Origin: Nocardiopsis suaedae
GTDB lineage: Bacteria; Actinomycetota; Actinomycetes; Streptosporangiales; Streptosporangiaceae
Length of the DNA stretch: 64,000 nt
Direction of reading: 5' to 3'
Assembly (NCBI RefSeq): GCF_027706745.1
Contig: NZ_JAQFWP010000035.1
Coordinates: 1-64,000, forward strand
A program made the position numbers and the translations under genes. A model generated the notes under the pieces. It was not told the DNA's origin. It saw only the letters and a list, made by a program, of their open reading frames with translations, and ran no database searches. This document shows, piece after piece, positions 26,338 to 35,003 of the stretch. Position 1 is the first letter of the stretch; each line of letters begins with the position of its first letter.

Positions 26338-27804
26338 ATGGACGCGAACACCGGCCGGGGGCCGCTCACAGGAGTGCACGACGTCGAATGGGCGCGGCTG
26401 GCGCCCGAGCGCGGGGACGAGATCCCGGGGCTGCTCCAGACCGTCGCCCAAGGCGGCGGAGGGTCCATGGAGGCGGTCACGGCGCTCTATGACATCCTGC
26501 GCCACCCCGGGCCGGGGTACGCGGCCGCCGCCGAGGCGGCGCGCTTCCTCGCCGACATCGCCTGCCACCCGGACACGGCCGCGCCGGGCGAGGCGCTGAG
26601 CCTGCTGTTCGAGCTGGTGGTCCCGGTGCCGCTGGCGGTCGTCCCGCAGTCCTGGGACCTGGACCTGTGGCGTGACGAGGTGGCCTGGGCGGTCGCGGCC
26701 GACCCCGAACAGGCCCGCGAGCAGTACCGGCAGTGGTGCGCCGAGGCCCCGGACGAGCAGTCCTACCGCCGCATGTCCGCCCGTTACGGCGTGCTCGGCC
26801 GCGACGGCGGCGCCGCCCTGCTCCAGGCCGAGCTGGACGTGCGCACCGCGGTCACCGAGCGCGCCGAGGCCCTCGCGGGGCTGCTGGAGGGGCGGGAGAA
26901 CCGCCGCGGGATGAACTCCACCGCCGAGTGGGCCGCGTCCGTCCTGGCGTTCCTGCCCGAGGCGGCCGGCCATGCCGTGCCGCGGATCCGCGCCCGCATG
27001 GTGGAGGAGGCCCGGCGGCCGCAGGACGCCGCGGCCGGGCTCCGGATGCAGGACGAGTGGCGCCAGGCGCTGCCGGCCGAGATGGTCGCGCTGGGGATGC
27101 TCGCCGACGCGTCGGACGCCACCGCCACCGTGGCACTGGTGAAGGAGCTGGAGTCGGGCAACCTGTACCGGTCGTTCGCGGCCGGGTGCGCGCTGGCGCT
27201 CATCCACGGGGAGAACGCCCCCGAGCAGGCCCTGGCCAAGCTCGCCGAGCTGGGCGACACGCGGGTCGGCTTCACCGCGCTGTTCAACGACGCCTGGCCG
27301 CACCCGGGCGTGGTCGAGCCGGTCGTGCTGGGGTACGTGGCGCTGGGCCGCTGCCGGGGCGCCGCCGCCGAGCTGCGCGCCGCTATCCTCCCCGGGGCGC
27401 TGGCCCACGCCGGGCCGACCGCCGCCGCGGTGGTGGGCGAGGCCCTGGAATCGGTGCTGGGCCCGCGCACCGCGCCGGAGGACCCCGCCGAGGCCATGGA
27501 GAAGGCGCTCACCGAGGGCGGCGACGGGGAGCCGGACCGGCTGCTGCGCGTGCTGTGGGCCGTCGCCGAGCTGCCGGCGGCCGACTGGGACGAGCACGGC
27601 GTCGGCGACGTGGCGGAGGCCTGGTCCCTGCCCGCCGACCGTGCCGGGTTCCGCGACTTCGTCGGCGTGGACGAGGAGGAGGACGTGGAACCGGCCGCGG
27701 AGGCGGTGGACGCCGCGGGCTCCGCGGAAGGGCTCGCGACGCAGCCGAAGACCTCCGGGGAGGGCCCCACAGGCCTGCTCGGCCGCCTCTTCGGCGGGAA
27801 CTGA
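26338..27804 (+). CDS. Helical-repeat (HEAT-like) protein of unknown function
   Basis: This 488-residue acidic protein is almost wholly alpha-helical, with repeated Ala/Leu/Glu helices suggestive of HEAT/ARM repeats, and a low-complexity acidic tail (about 445-480) ending in GLLGRLFGGN. No signal peptide or membrane segment is seen. I do not recognise a named family. GATAAT (26324-26329), inside the end of the upstream gene, lies 8 nt before the ATG and may be its -10. It lies between two SanA-like paralogues and ends in a bidirectional hairpin. Confidence 0.7.
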   Translation: MDANTGRGPLTGVHDVEWARLAPERGDEIPGLLQTVAQGGGGSMEAVTALYDILRHPGPGYAAAAEAARFLADIACHPDTAAPGEALSLLFELVVPVPLAVVPQSWDLDLWRDEVAWAVAADPEQAREQYRQWCAEAPDEQSYRRMSARYGVLGRDGGAALLQAELDVRTAVTERAEALAGLLEGRENRRGMNSTAEWAASVLAFLPEAAGHAVPRIRARMVEEARRPQDAAAGLRMQDEWRQALPAEMVALGMLADASDATATVALVKELESGNLYRSFAAGCALALIHGENAPEQALAKLAELGDTRVGFTALFNDAWPHPGVVEPVVLGYVALGRCRGAAAELRAAILPGALAHAGPTAAAVVGEALESVLGPRTAPEDPAEAMEKALTEGGDGEPDRLLRVLWAVAELPAADWDEHGVGDVAEAWSLPADRAGFRDFVGVDEEEDVEPAAEAVDAAGSAEGLATQPKTSGEGPTGLLGRLFGGN

Positions 27805-27811
27805 TCTCCGG

Positions 27812-27840
27812 GGCCGCCCCGCCCTCAGCGCGGGGCGGCC
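27812..27840. terminator. Bidirectional hairpin overlapping a stop codon
   Basis: An 11-bp perfect stem (27812-27822 with 27830-27840, GGCCGCCCCGC arms) has a 7-nt loop that contains the TGA stop of the minus-strand SanA-like gene. It lies just after the stop of the helical-repeat gene, so it can serve both transcripts. Confidence 0.65.
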
Positions 27841-28511
27841 AGCGCCTCCTCCACGCTCGTCTCCGCCGGGCCGGGGAAGACCGGGTCCGGTCGCAGGGCG
27901 GCCTGCGCGGCCGCCTTGTAGCCCGCAGGGAGCTCGCGCGCGTAGCCGTAGACGGTGGCGCTGATCCTCCGGTCCCCGCTCGGGTCGCCCACGCCGACGG
28001 CGTCGATCCCGGCCGCGCGGCACAGGCCCACCGCGCGCGGCAGGTGGAAATCCTGTGTCACCACGGTGGCCGCCTCGACGCCGAACACCCCGCGCGCCCG
28101 CGCGCACGAGTCCCATGTGCTGAACCCGGCGTAGTCGGCGGCGACCTTCTCCGGCGGCACCCCCACCGCCGCCAGGTAGTCGGCCATCGCGTCGGTCTCG
28201 TTGTAGGCCTCGCGGCTGTTGTCGCCGCTGACCAGTACCGCCTCCACCTTCGCCGAGTGGTACAGCTCGGCCGCCAGGTCGAGCCGCCGCGACAGCAGCG
28301 CGCGCGGCCGCCCGTCGTCGTCCAGGCCCGCCCCGAGCACCAGCGCCACCGGCCGCTCGGGCGCCTCGTCCACCGTGCCGCGTATGCCGGCGGTGGACCA
28401 CGCCAGCCAGGAGAAGGGCAGCGGCAGCAGCAGGAGCGCGCTTGCGGCCGCGACGGCGGCGGCCGCGCGCCTGCGTCCGGAGAGCGGGAGGAGCCCGCGG
28501 AGTCGACCCAT
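27825..28511 (-). CDS. SanA/YdcF-like DUF218 membrane protein (copy 2)
   Basis: This 228-residue protein has a clear N-terminal membrane segment (about 15-38) and the DUF218 motifs VALVLGAGL, RRLDLAAELYHSAKVEAVLVSGDN and VVTQDFHLPRAV. By eye it is well over 50 percent identical to copy 1 through the domain. ATG 28511 is chosen because the membrane helix follows it; the frame is open further upstream. It is divergent from the DUF885 gene with 59 nt between starts. Confidence 0.86.
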   Translation of the reverse strand: MGRLRGLLPLSGRRRAAAAVAAASALLLLPLPFSWLAWSTAGIRGTVDEAPERPVALVLGAGLDDDGRPRALLSRRLDLAAELYHSAKVEAVLVSGDNSREAYNETDAMADYLAAVGVPPEKVAADYAGFSTWDSCARARGVFGVEAATVVTQDFHLPRAVGLCRAAGIDAVGVGDPSGDRRISATVYGYARELPAGYKAAAQAALRPDPVFPGPAETSVEEALAAPR

Positions 28512-28570
28512 ACCGGGTGCGACGGCTGGACCCGGGCGCGAGTTCCCCTGCGGGAGTAGGCTCACGCCCC

Positions 28571-30130
28571 ATGGACGCACTTCCCGCACGGCTGCGTGCG
28601 ATCGCCGACCTCCAAGCCCCCGAGATGCGCGAGGGTGCGGGGCGGCACGAGTACGACGGCACCACCGGCGACATGTCGAAGGAGGGCGTGCGTGCGGGCC
28701 TGGCCCGCCTCGGCGGCGAGGAGCTGGCCGACCCGCACGACGAGGCGCACACCCGGGTGGCCGAGGAGGCGCTGCGCTGCTGGTTCGGGGACCTGCAGGC
28801 GCATCGCACCAACCCCCTGGTCCACCTCGACGAGCTCGACCTGTCCTGCTACAGCCGCGAATACGCGCCCGAGGAGGAGCGGCGCGAGGCCCGGTTGAAC
28901 CACCTCAGGGCGTGGCCGCAGGCGGCCGCGACCGCCGTGGACAGCCTCGACCGCGTCAGCGCCCCCACCGCCCGCGCGCTGCTCGCGGCGGCCCGCGGCC
29001 TGGCTGCGGGCATCCCCGACGACACCCCTGAGGACGTGCGGCGCCCCGCGCTCGTCGCCCATGCCGCCCTCGTCTCCCACCTGGAGAAGGCCGCACGCGA
29101 CGGCGACCCCAGCGCCACCCTGGGCGGGGACGCGCTGGCCCGCCTCATGGGCGTGCGCGACGGGCTCGAGGTGGACCTGGGCCGTCTGGCCGAGCGCGCC
29201 GACGCTGAACGCGACCGCCTCATGGAGCGCCTGGCCGAGGCCACCGGCCGCCTCGCCCCCGGCCGCCCCGCGCTGGAGGTCTCCCGCGAGCTGGTGCGCG
29301 ACCACCCGGGGCCCGAGGGCGTGATGGAGGAGGCGCGCATGTGGACGCGGCTGGCGGTGGACTTCACCCGCGAGCGCGGCCTGGCGCCCTACAGCGACGG
29401 CGCCGTGCGCGTCTCGGAGTCGCCGGAGTCGCGCCGCTGGGCCACGGCCATGCTGGCCTGGGCGGGCCCGGGGGAGGCCGACGGCGACACCAACTACTTC
29501 ATCACCCCGCCCGACCCGGACTGGCCCGAGCAGGACCGCCAGGAGTGGCTGGAGATGTTCAGCGCCACCACCCTCCCGGCGATCTGCGTGCACGAGGTCG
29601 CCCCCGGCCACTACTCGCACGGCCGCGCGCTCCGCCGCACGCCCGGGCAGGTGCGCCCGCTGTTCTACTCGGTGGCGTTCATCGAAGGATGGGCGCACTA
29701 CGCCGAGGAGCTGAGCGTGGAGGAGGGCTTCGGCGCCTACGCCGAGGAGCGCACCGCGGACCGGCCCGGGGCGCGGTTCACCGCCGCCCACTTCGAGGCC
29801 GGGGTGTGGCTGGAGGCGCTCATCCGGGTCACCCGCCTGGCCGCCGCGATCGGCGTGCACACCGGGGCGATGACGGTCGAGGACGCGGCGCGCCGGTTCG
29901 CCGCGGACACCGCCCTGGCCGGGCCCGCCGCGCTCGCCGAGGCCCAGCGCGCGGTGTTCGACCCCACCTACGGCCGCTACACCTGGGGCAAGCTGGAGAT
30001 CCAGGCGCTGCGTGAGCGGGCGCGCCGCGAATGGGGAGCGGGCTTCACGCTCCCGCGCTTCCACGCGGCGCTGCTGGAGCTGGGCGCGCCGCCGCTGGGC
30101 CTGATGGGGACGGCCCTCGAACGGGGCTGA
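28571..30130 (+). CDS. DUF885 family protein (metallopeptidase-like)
   Basis: The 519-residue protein belongs to DUF885, a predicted zinc peptidase family. H341-E342-VAPG-H347 is the metal motif and FIEGWAHYAEEL supplies a further downstream signature. No signal peptide is seen, so a cytosolic role is likely. TAGGCT (28557-28562) ends 8 nt before ATG 28571, supporting a leaderless start. Substrate unknown. Confidence 0.86.
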   Translation: MDALPARLRAIADLQAPEMREGAGRHEYDGTTGDMSKEGVRAGLARLGGEELADPHDEAHTRVAEEALRCWFGDLQAHRTNPLVHLDELDLSCYSREYAPEEERREARLNHLRAWPQAAATAVDSLDRVSAPTARALLAAARGLAAGIPDDTPEDVRRPALVAHAALVSHLEKAARDGDPSATLGGDALARLMGVRDGLEVDLGRLAERADAERDRLMERLAEATGRLAPGRPALEVSRELVRDHPGPEGVMEEARMWTRLAVDFTRERGLAPYSDGAVRVSESPESRRWATAMLAWAGPGEADGDTNYFITPPDPDWPEQDRQEWLEMFSATTLPAICVHEVAPGHYSHGRALRRTPGQVRPLFYSVAFIEGWAHYAEELSVEEGFGAYAEERTADRPGARFTAAHFEAGVWLEALIRVTRLAAAIGVHTGAMTVEDAARRFAADTALAGPAALAEAQRAVFDPTYGRYTWGKLEIQALRERARREWGAGFTLPRFHAALLELGAPPLGLMGTALERG

Positions 30131-30148
30131 GCGCGTGCCTGCGCGCCG

Positions 30149-31078
30149 TCACGCCGGGGAGGGGCCGCCGGGGGGCCGGCGGCCCTTCTCGCCCACCCGC
30201 AGCCCCCGCACCGCGTCGGCGGTGGTCTCCAGGGCCGAGCGGCTGTCGGCGTAGCGCAGCTGCGCCAGCCCCACGAAGAGGCAGTCCACCACCGTGAGCT
30301 GGGCCAGCCTGCTGGCGGTCGCCCCCGAGCGGAACGTCGTCTCCCGGGCGGCGGTCGTCAGCACGTGGTCGGCGTAGGCGCAGATGGGGCTGCGCGGGAA
30401 GTTGGTGACCACCACGGTGGTCGCCCCGCGTCCACGCGCCTCGGCCAGCGCGTTCACCGTCTCGATGGTGGCGCCGCTGTGCGAGACGCCCACCGCGACG
30501 TCGCCCGGGCGCAGTACCGCCGCGCTGGTCAGCATCACGTGGCTGTCCGACCAGGCGAACGAGGCCAGGCCGATGCGGTGCAGCTTCTGCTGCAGGTCGG
30601 CGCCGACGAACGCGCTGGCGCCCACACCGTAGATGTCGATCCTGCGGGCCGCCCCCATCGCCTCCACGGCCGCCTGCAGCACCTCCGGGTCGAGCTGCGC
30701 CCCGGTCTCCTCCACGGCCCGCGCGTCGGTGTAGGCGATCTTCTGCACCACGGTGACCAGCGTGTCGTCCGGGTCGATGTCGCCCACCGGCTCGCGCCCG
30801 CTCAGCCCGGCGCCGCGCGCCTGCCCGGCCTCGGTCGCCAGGGCCAGCCGCAGCTCCCGGTACCCGGACAGCTCGATCGTCCGGCAGAACCGGATGACGG
30901 TCGCCTCGGAGGTGGAGCAGTCCCGGGCCAGCTGGGTGATGGAGGAGGCGGCCACGCGTTCGGGGTCGTCGATGATGCGCTGCGCCACCCGCTGCTCGGC
31001 CGGGGGCAGGGAGGGCAGCAGGGCCCGCACCCGCAGCACGGTGCCGGGGGCCGACGGAGGGTTCGCCGAGTTCGCCAT
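30149..31078 (-). CDS. MurR/RpiR family transcriptional regulator
   Basis: The 309-residue protein has an N-terminal RpiR helix-turn-helix (SITQLARDCSTSEATVIRFCRTIELSGYREL) and a C-terminal SIS sugar-phosphate domain (YGVGASAFVGADLQQKL, GVSHSGATIETV). Such regulators respond to sugar phosphates. An N-acetylglucosamine-type kinase lies 2.2 kb away beyond a SARP gene, hinting at amino-sugar control (inference). Start choice is uncertain: ATG 31078 is reported and ATG 31093 is five codons upstream; neither has a clear ribosome binding site. Confidence 0.88.
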   Translation of the reverse strand: MANSANPPSAPGTVLRVRALLPSLPPAEQRVAQRIIDDPERVAASSITQLARDCSTSEATVIRFCRTIELSGYRELRLALATEAGQARGAGLSGREPVGDIDPDDTLVTVVQKIAYTDARAVEETGAQLDPEVLQAAVEAMGAARRIDIYGVGASAFVGADLQQKLHRIGLASFAWSDSHVMLTSAAVLRPGDVAVGVSHSGATIETVNALAEARGRGATTVVVTNFPRSPICAYADHVLTTAARETTFRSGATASRLAQLTVVDCLFVGLAQLRYADSRSALETTADAVRGLRVGEKGRRPPGGPSPA

Positions 31079-31271
31079 CGCAGAGAGTCTCATGCTCGCT
31101 TGGGTCGGAGTCAATCAGAGCGGTGCGCGCGTCGGACGGTTGCGGAGCCGCCACAAGGTGGGCCCCGGCACGGGCAGATTGCGCGGCGCGTGCGCCGCCC
31201 GGCACTGTAGAGGGCGAGCACGGATCCCACGACGCCGGGGTGCCCGGAGCAGCGGACCCGCAGGGGAGCAG

Positions 31272-32894
31272 GTGGCGTACTACGAGTTCGGCGTTCTCGG
31301 GCCGCTGAGCCTCACCTACGGGGACGACCCCGTGGAGCTCCGCGGCACCAAGCGCCGCGCCCTTTTGGCCCTGCTCCTGCTGCGGTGCGGCCGGGCCGTG
31401 CCGGTCGCCGACATCGTGGCCGCCCTGTGGGGCCCAGACGCCGCCCCCGAGGCGCGCAAGGGGTCGCTGCAGGTGCACGTCGCCCGGCTGCGGGCGGCCC
31501 TGGGCGGCGAGTACGGCGGGCGGATCCTGGTCACCGGCGGCGACGGCGGCTACCGGATGGAGCTGCCGCCCGACCGGCTGGACCTGCTGCGCCTGCGGGC
31601 GCTGCGCTCCGGGGCCGACCGCGCCGAGCAGGCCGGGGACGCGCTGCGCGCCTACGAGCTGCTGCGCGAGGCGCTCGGGCTTTGGCGGGGCCCGATCCTG
31701 GAAGACGTGGTCTCCGCCGTCATCCACGAAGGCGACGCGCGCCATGTAGAGGACGAACTGCTGCACGCCGCCGAGCGCTGGGGCGCCCTGGGGCTGCGCC
31801 TGGGCAGGCACGGCGCGCTCCTCCAGGCCTTCAACCGGCTGGCGTCGCGCTTCCCCGAACGCGAGGAGCTGGTGCGCCAGCACATGGTGGCACTGTTCCG
31901 CTCGGGGCGGCAGGGGGACGCGCTGGCGGCATTCGGCCGCACCCGCCGCGCGCTGGTCGAGCGTCTGGGCCTGGACCCCGGGCACAAACTCCAGAAGACC
32001 TTCGAGGGGATCCTCCACGGCAATCTTGCGGAGGAGGCGGCCGAACCGTCGTCAGTGCCGCGACAGCGCGCGGCGCCGACGGAACCGCCCCGCCCCCACG
32101 GGGCCCCACCGCCCCGGCGCGGCTACCCGGTGCCGTTCCAGCTTCCCGCACCGCACCCTCTCTTCGTCGGGCGCACGGCGGAGCTCAGCCGGCTTGACCG
32201 GCTGTTGCGCGACCGGCGCGGAACGGCCCGAGTGCTGGTCAGCGGCCCGCACGGGGCGGGGTGTACGGCCCTGGTGCTGAAGTGGGCGGCCCGGGCGGGC
32301 GGGTTCCCCGACGGGCGGCTCTACGCCGACCTGCGCGGTGGAGAGGAGTTCAGGCCCGCGCCAGGGGAGATCGCGGCGCGCTTCCTACGCGCGCTCGGCG
32401 TGCCCGAGCCCTACCCCGACGCGCTGGAGGAGCGGGCGCCGCTGCTGCGGTCCGCGCTGGCCGCCCGGCGGGTGCTCATGGTGCTGGACAACGCGCGCAG
32501 CGTCGATCAGGTGCGCCCGCTGCTGCCCGGGAGTTCGCCGAGCGCGGTCGTGGTCACCAGCCGCTTCTGGCTGGCCGACCTGATGGTGCGCGACGGCGTG
32601 CGGGCCGTGGAGGTGGGCGAGCTGTCCGAGGAGGAGGCCGAGCTGATGCTGCGCACCTGTATCGGCGCCGAGCGGGCCGCGGCCGACCCGGGAGGGCTGC
32701 GGCGGCTGGTCGCCGCCGCCGGGCGGCTGCCGCTGCCCCTCAGCATGGCCGGGGCGTGGCTGTCCACCCACCCGGGCGCCGCCCCTGCGGAGCTGGCGGC
32801 CCGGGTGGAGGACCGCGATGAGGACGCCCCCGCGGTGCGGATGGCCGCCGCGCTGGGCGGCGATCCGCGTTTCCTCATCGGCGGCCGTGAGTAG
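31272..32894 (+). CDS. SARP/AfsR-type regulator with degenerate STAND ATPase and no repeat domain
   Basis: Residues 1-95 form the OmpR-like winged helix (FGVLGPLSL, RGTKRRALLALLLL, LQVHVARLRAALG) and 100-250 the bacterial transcription activation domain. A Pro-rich linker follows. The ATPase-like part has GPHGAGCT at 325-332, where C331 replaces the invariant Walker A lysine, while a Walker B-like VLMVLDNA remains. The protein stops at 540 without the TPR array seen in AfsR. GTG 31272 has GGGGA upstream. It lies between RpiR and a sugar kinase. Confidence 0.83.
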   Translation: MAYYEFGVLGPLSLTYGDDPVELRGTKRRALLALLLLRCGRAVPVADIVAALWGPDAAPEARKGSLQVHVARLRAALGGEYGGRILVTGGDGGYRMELPPDRLDLLRLRALRSGADRAEQAGDALRAYELLREALGLWRGPILEDVVSAVIHEGDARHVEDELLHAAERWGALGLRLGRHGALLQAFNRLASRFPEREELVRQHMVALFRSGRQGDALAAFGRTRRALVERLGLDPGHKLQKTFEGILHGNLAEEAAEPSSVPRQRAAPTEPPRPHGAPPPRRGYPVPFQLPAPHPLFVGRTAELSRLDRLLRDRRGTARVLVSGPHGAGCTALVLKWAARAGGFPDGRLYADLRGGEEFRPAPGEIAARFLRALGVPEPYPDALEERAPLLRSALAARRVLMVLDNARSVDQVRPLLPGSSPSAVVVTSRFWLADLMVRDGVRAVEVGELSEEEAELMLRTCIGAERAAADPGGLRRLVAAAGRLPLPLSMAGAWLSTHPGAAPAELAARVEDRDEDAPAVRMAAALGGDPRFLIGGRE

Positions 32895-33294
32895 GAGGGG
32901 CGCGGGACAGAGGAGGGGGAAGGCGCCTGGCGAGGGCGACCGTCCCCCGTTCGCCCTGCCAGGCTCGGTGCCCTTCCCCAGGGGGCACCGCATCCCCCCG
33001 CGAGCCGTCCGTCCTCCGGCTCGCGGGGAGCCGGACCCCTCCCCGTGCCCGGCCCGCTTTCCTCTTCGGAGGGCGCGCGGCCGCGGGGAAGCGCCGGCCG
33101 TGGTGTCCTCCGAGGTCTCCCAATGTGCACGAGGCGGCTTTCACCGCACTGGCGGTCCGCTTTCAGGCAGGCCCGCAGGGCCATCAGCACATCGGAAGCG
33201 CCCCCGGCGGGCTGGGGCACGGCCGGGTCCGGACGTCCGGAATGGCCGGAAACGGCCTGAGCCCGGGCGGGGAGTTGCGCCCTAGGCTTCCCCT
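32895..33294. other. 400-bp non-coding gap with two hairpins
   Basis: No convincing gene is present. Two hairpins follow the SARP gene: 32966-32973 with 32983-32990 (8 bp) and 32996-33007 with 33017-33028 (12 bp, CCCCGCGAGCCG arm, 9-nt loop). They are likely transcription terminators for the SARP gene. TAGGCT at 33283-33288 is the likely -10 of the downstream sugar kinase. Confidence 0.55.
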
Positions 33295-34239
33295 ATGGAA
33301 CGCGATGTGGTGATCGGTGTGGACGCCGGCGGCACGTCGACCCGGTGCGTGGTCGCCCGCCTCGACGGCCGGGTGCTGTCCCGGGGGAGCGCCGGGGGCG
33401 CCAACCCGTTCTCCAGCGCCGACCCGGCGGGCGCCCTGGAGGCGGCTCTCGGGGAGGCGCTCGGCGGTGTCGGGACCGACCGGGTGGCCGCCGCGGTGTT
33501 CGGCATCGCGGGGGCGTCGGCGGCCGGGCACGCGCGCGCGTCCGCGGCGGCGGCCCGGGCGTGGCAGGCCGCGGGGCTGCAGAGGGCGCCGCGCGTCACC
33601 GACGACATCGCGGTCGCGTTCGCGGCCGGGACGCCCGAGCCCGAGGGGGCGGTCGTGATCGCCGGTACCGGGGCCGTGGCGGCCTATGTCGCCGACGGGA
33701 GCGTGCGGCGGCGGTGCGACGGATACGGATGGCTGCTGGGGGACGAGGGCTCGGCCGTGTGGATCGCACTGGCGGGGCTGCGGGCCGCGCTCGCCGGGAT
33801 CGACGGCAGGGGAGGGGCGACGGTGCTCTCCGAGCGCATGGCGGCGGCGTTGGAGATCGCCCCCGGAGACCCACAGGAGTTCATCCGGACGGTCTACGCG
33901 CGGCCGCCTGCGGAACTGGGCGGACTGGCCCCTGAGGTGGCGGGCGCCGCGCAGGAGGGGGACGCCGAGGCGGCGCGCATCTGCCGCGAGGGGGCGGGGC
34001 GCCTCCTCGGTGCCTTGGAGGCGGTGCTCCCGTCCGGGGCGGGGGCGCCGATCGTGCTCTCGGGGTCGCTGATGGGCCGCGGACCGGTCGCCGAACGCGT
34101 CAGGGCGGGGGTCGGCGAGCGGTTCGGGAGGGCGCCGCTGGCGGCCGCCGACGGGGTGCTCGGCGCCGCGGGGCTGGCCCTCCGGGCCGCCGGGGCCCCG
34201 CCGGATGCGCACGCCCGGCTGCTCTCGGGCCGCCGATGA
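33295..34239 (+). CDS. N-acetylglucosamine kinase-like BadF/BcrA ATPase family protein
   Basis: The 314-residue ASKHA-fold kinase has a phosphate-1 loop VVIGVDAGGTSTRC, a second phosphate loop GAVVIAGTGAVAAY, and the motif CDGYGWLLGDEGSAVWI typical of eukaryote-like N-acetylglucosamine kinases in actinobacteria. It would phosphorylate an amino sugar. TAGGCT ends 6 nt before ATG 33295, so the mRNA is probably leaderless. The RpiR regulator upstream may control it, although a SARP gene lies between. Confidence 0.87.
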   Translation: MERDVVIGVDAGGTSTRCVVARLDGRVLSRGSAGGANPFSSADPAGALEAALGEALGGVGTDRVAAAVFGIAGASAAGHARASAAAARAWQAAGLQRAPRVTDDIAVAFAAGTPEPEGAVVIAGTGAVAAYVADGSVRRRCDGYGWLLGDEGSAVWIALAGLRAALAGIDGRGGATVLSERMAAALEIAPGDPQEFIRTVYARPPAELGGLAPEVAGAAQEGDAEAARICREGAGRLLGALEAVLPSGAGAPIVLSGSLMGRGPVAERVRAGVGERFGRAPLAAADGVLGAAGLALRAAGAPPDAHARLLSGRR

Positions 34240-34308
34240 GGAACTCGTCGGCGGATTTCACGTCCGTGGGGGACCCGTGAGGGCCCGTGAGTCGCTAGGG
34301 TCGTGCGC

Positions 34309-34494
34309 ATGTCTCAGAAGAATGAAGAGAACGTCGATCCCGCGGGCTCGACCGTGATGTTCCAGAAGTTCGTCTCCGAGAACGACGAACCGCAGGCCCC
34401 GCCGCGCCGCCCCATCACCCCCTACGTCCTGGCCGGGGCGGGGGCGGTCGTGGCGATCGCCATCATCGTCGCCGTGGTGGTGACGTGGAGCTGA
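34309..34494 (+). CDS. Small single-pass membrane protein
   Basis: This 61-residue protein has a polar N-terminus followed by one hydrophobic helix at about 37-59 (PYVLAGAGAVVAIAIIVAVV) and ends TWS. TAGGGT (34296-34301) ends 7 nt before ATG 34309, and the in-frame GTG at 34303 would fall too close to it. Similar tiny membrane proteins are common in actinomycetes; function is unknown. Confidence 0.72.
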   Translation: MSQKNEENVDPAGSTVMFQKFVSENDEPQAPPRRPITPYVLAGAGAVVAIAIIVAVVVTWS

Positions 34495-34611
34495 CCCTCC
34501 CGGCGGACCATGCACGCTGAGGCCCCCACCTTCCACACCACCGGGGAAGGTGGGGACACGGGCGGCCCCGGGCACGGCGTCCTCAGGGCACGGAGTCCCC
34601 AGGGAAACCTG

Positions 34612-34641
34612 TTCGCGACCGCTCCGGGAGGCTGCTAACCT
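34612..34641 (+). promoter_or_regulatory. Candidate promoter of tRNA-Lys copy 1
   Basis: TTCGCG (34612-34617) and TAACCT (34636-34641) are 18 nt apart and end about 40 nt before the tRNA. The -10 is good and the -35 is weak. Confidence 0.45.
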
Positions 34642-34681
34642 TGACGGCGTCGGACGGAGCCGAGCAGGCGGAATCCGGCAC

Positions 34682-34754
<73 letters not shown>

Positions 34755-34760
34755 CAGCAG

Positions 34761-34807
34761 AAACCCCAGGTCAGAACCGCTTTAACGCGGGTTCGGGCCT
34801 GGGGTTT
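34761..34807 (+). terminator. Terminator hairpin after tRNA-Lys copy 1 (repeat family member)
   Basis: Ten perfectly paired outer bases (AAACCCCAGG with CCTGGGGTTT) enclose an imperfect inner stem around GAACC and GGTTC. The sequence is closely related to hairpins at 44077 and 48463. Confidence 0.85.
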
Positions 34808-35003
34808 CGCCGTTCCCGGCCCTTCTGCCGCGCCCCGGCGCCGCTGCCGGGGGCACCTGCCCTGACATCTGTCATGGGATCTTGTGGCAGATGCAACCGC
34901 GATGTATTGCAAGCGGCACTGTTCTCCGATCGCGGTGCCCGCGAGGATGAGCGGCGGTGGACTGCCACCGGAATCGTTCTCGCCGATGGGAGCCGCGCGT
35001 CTG

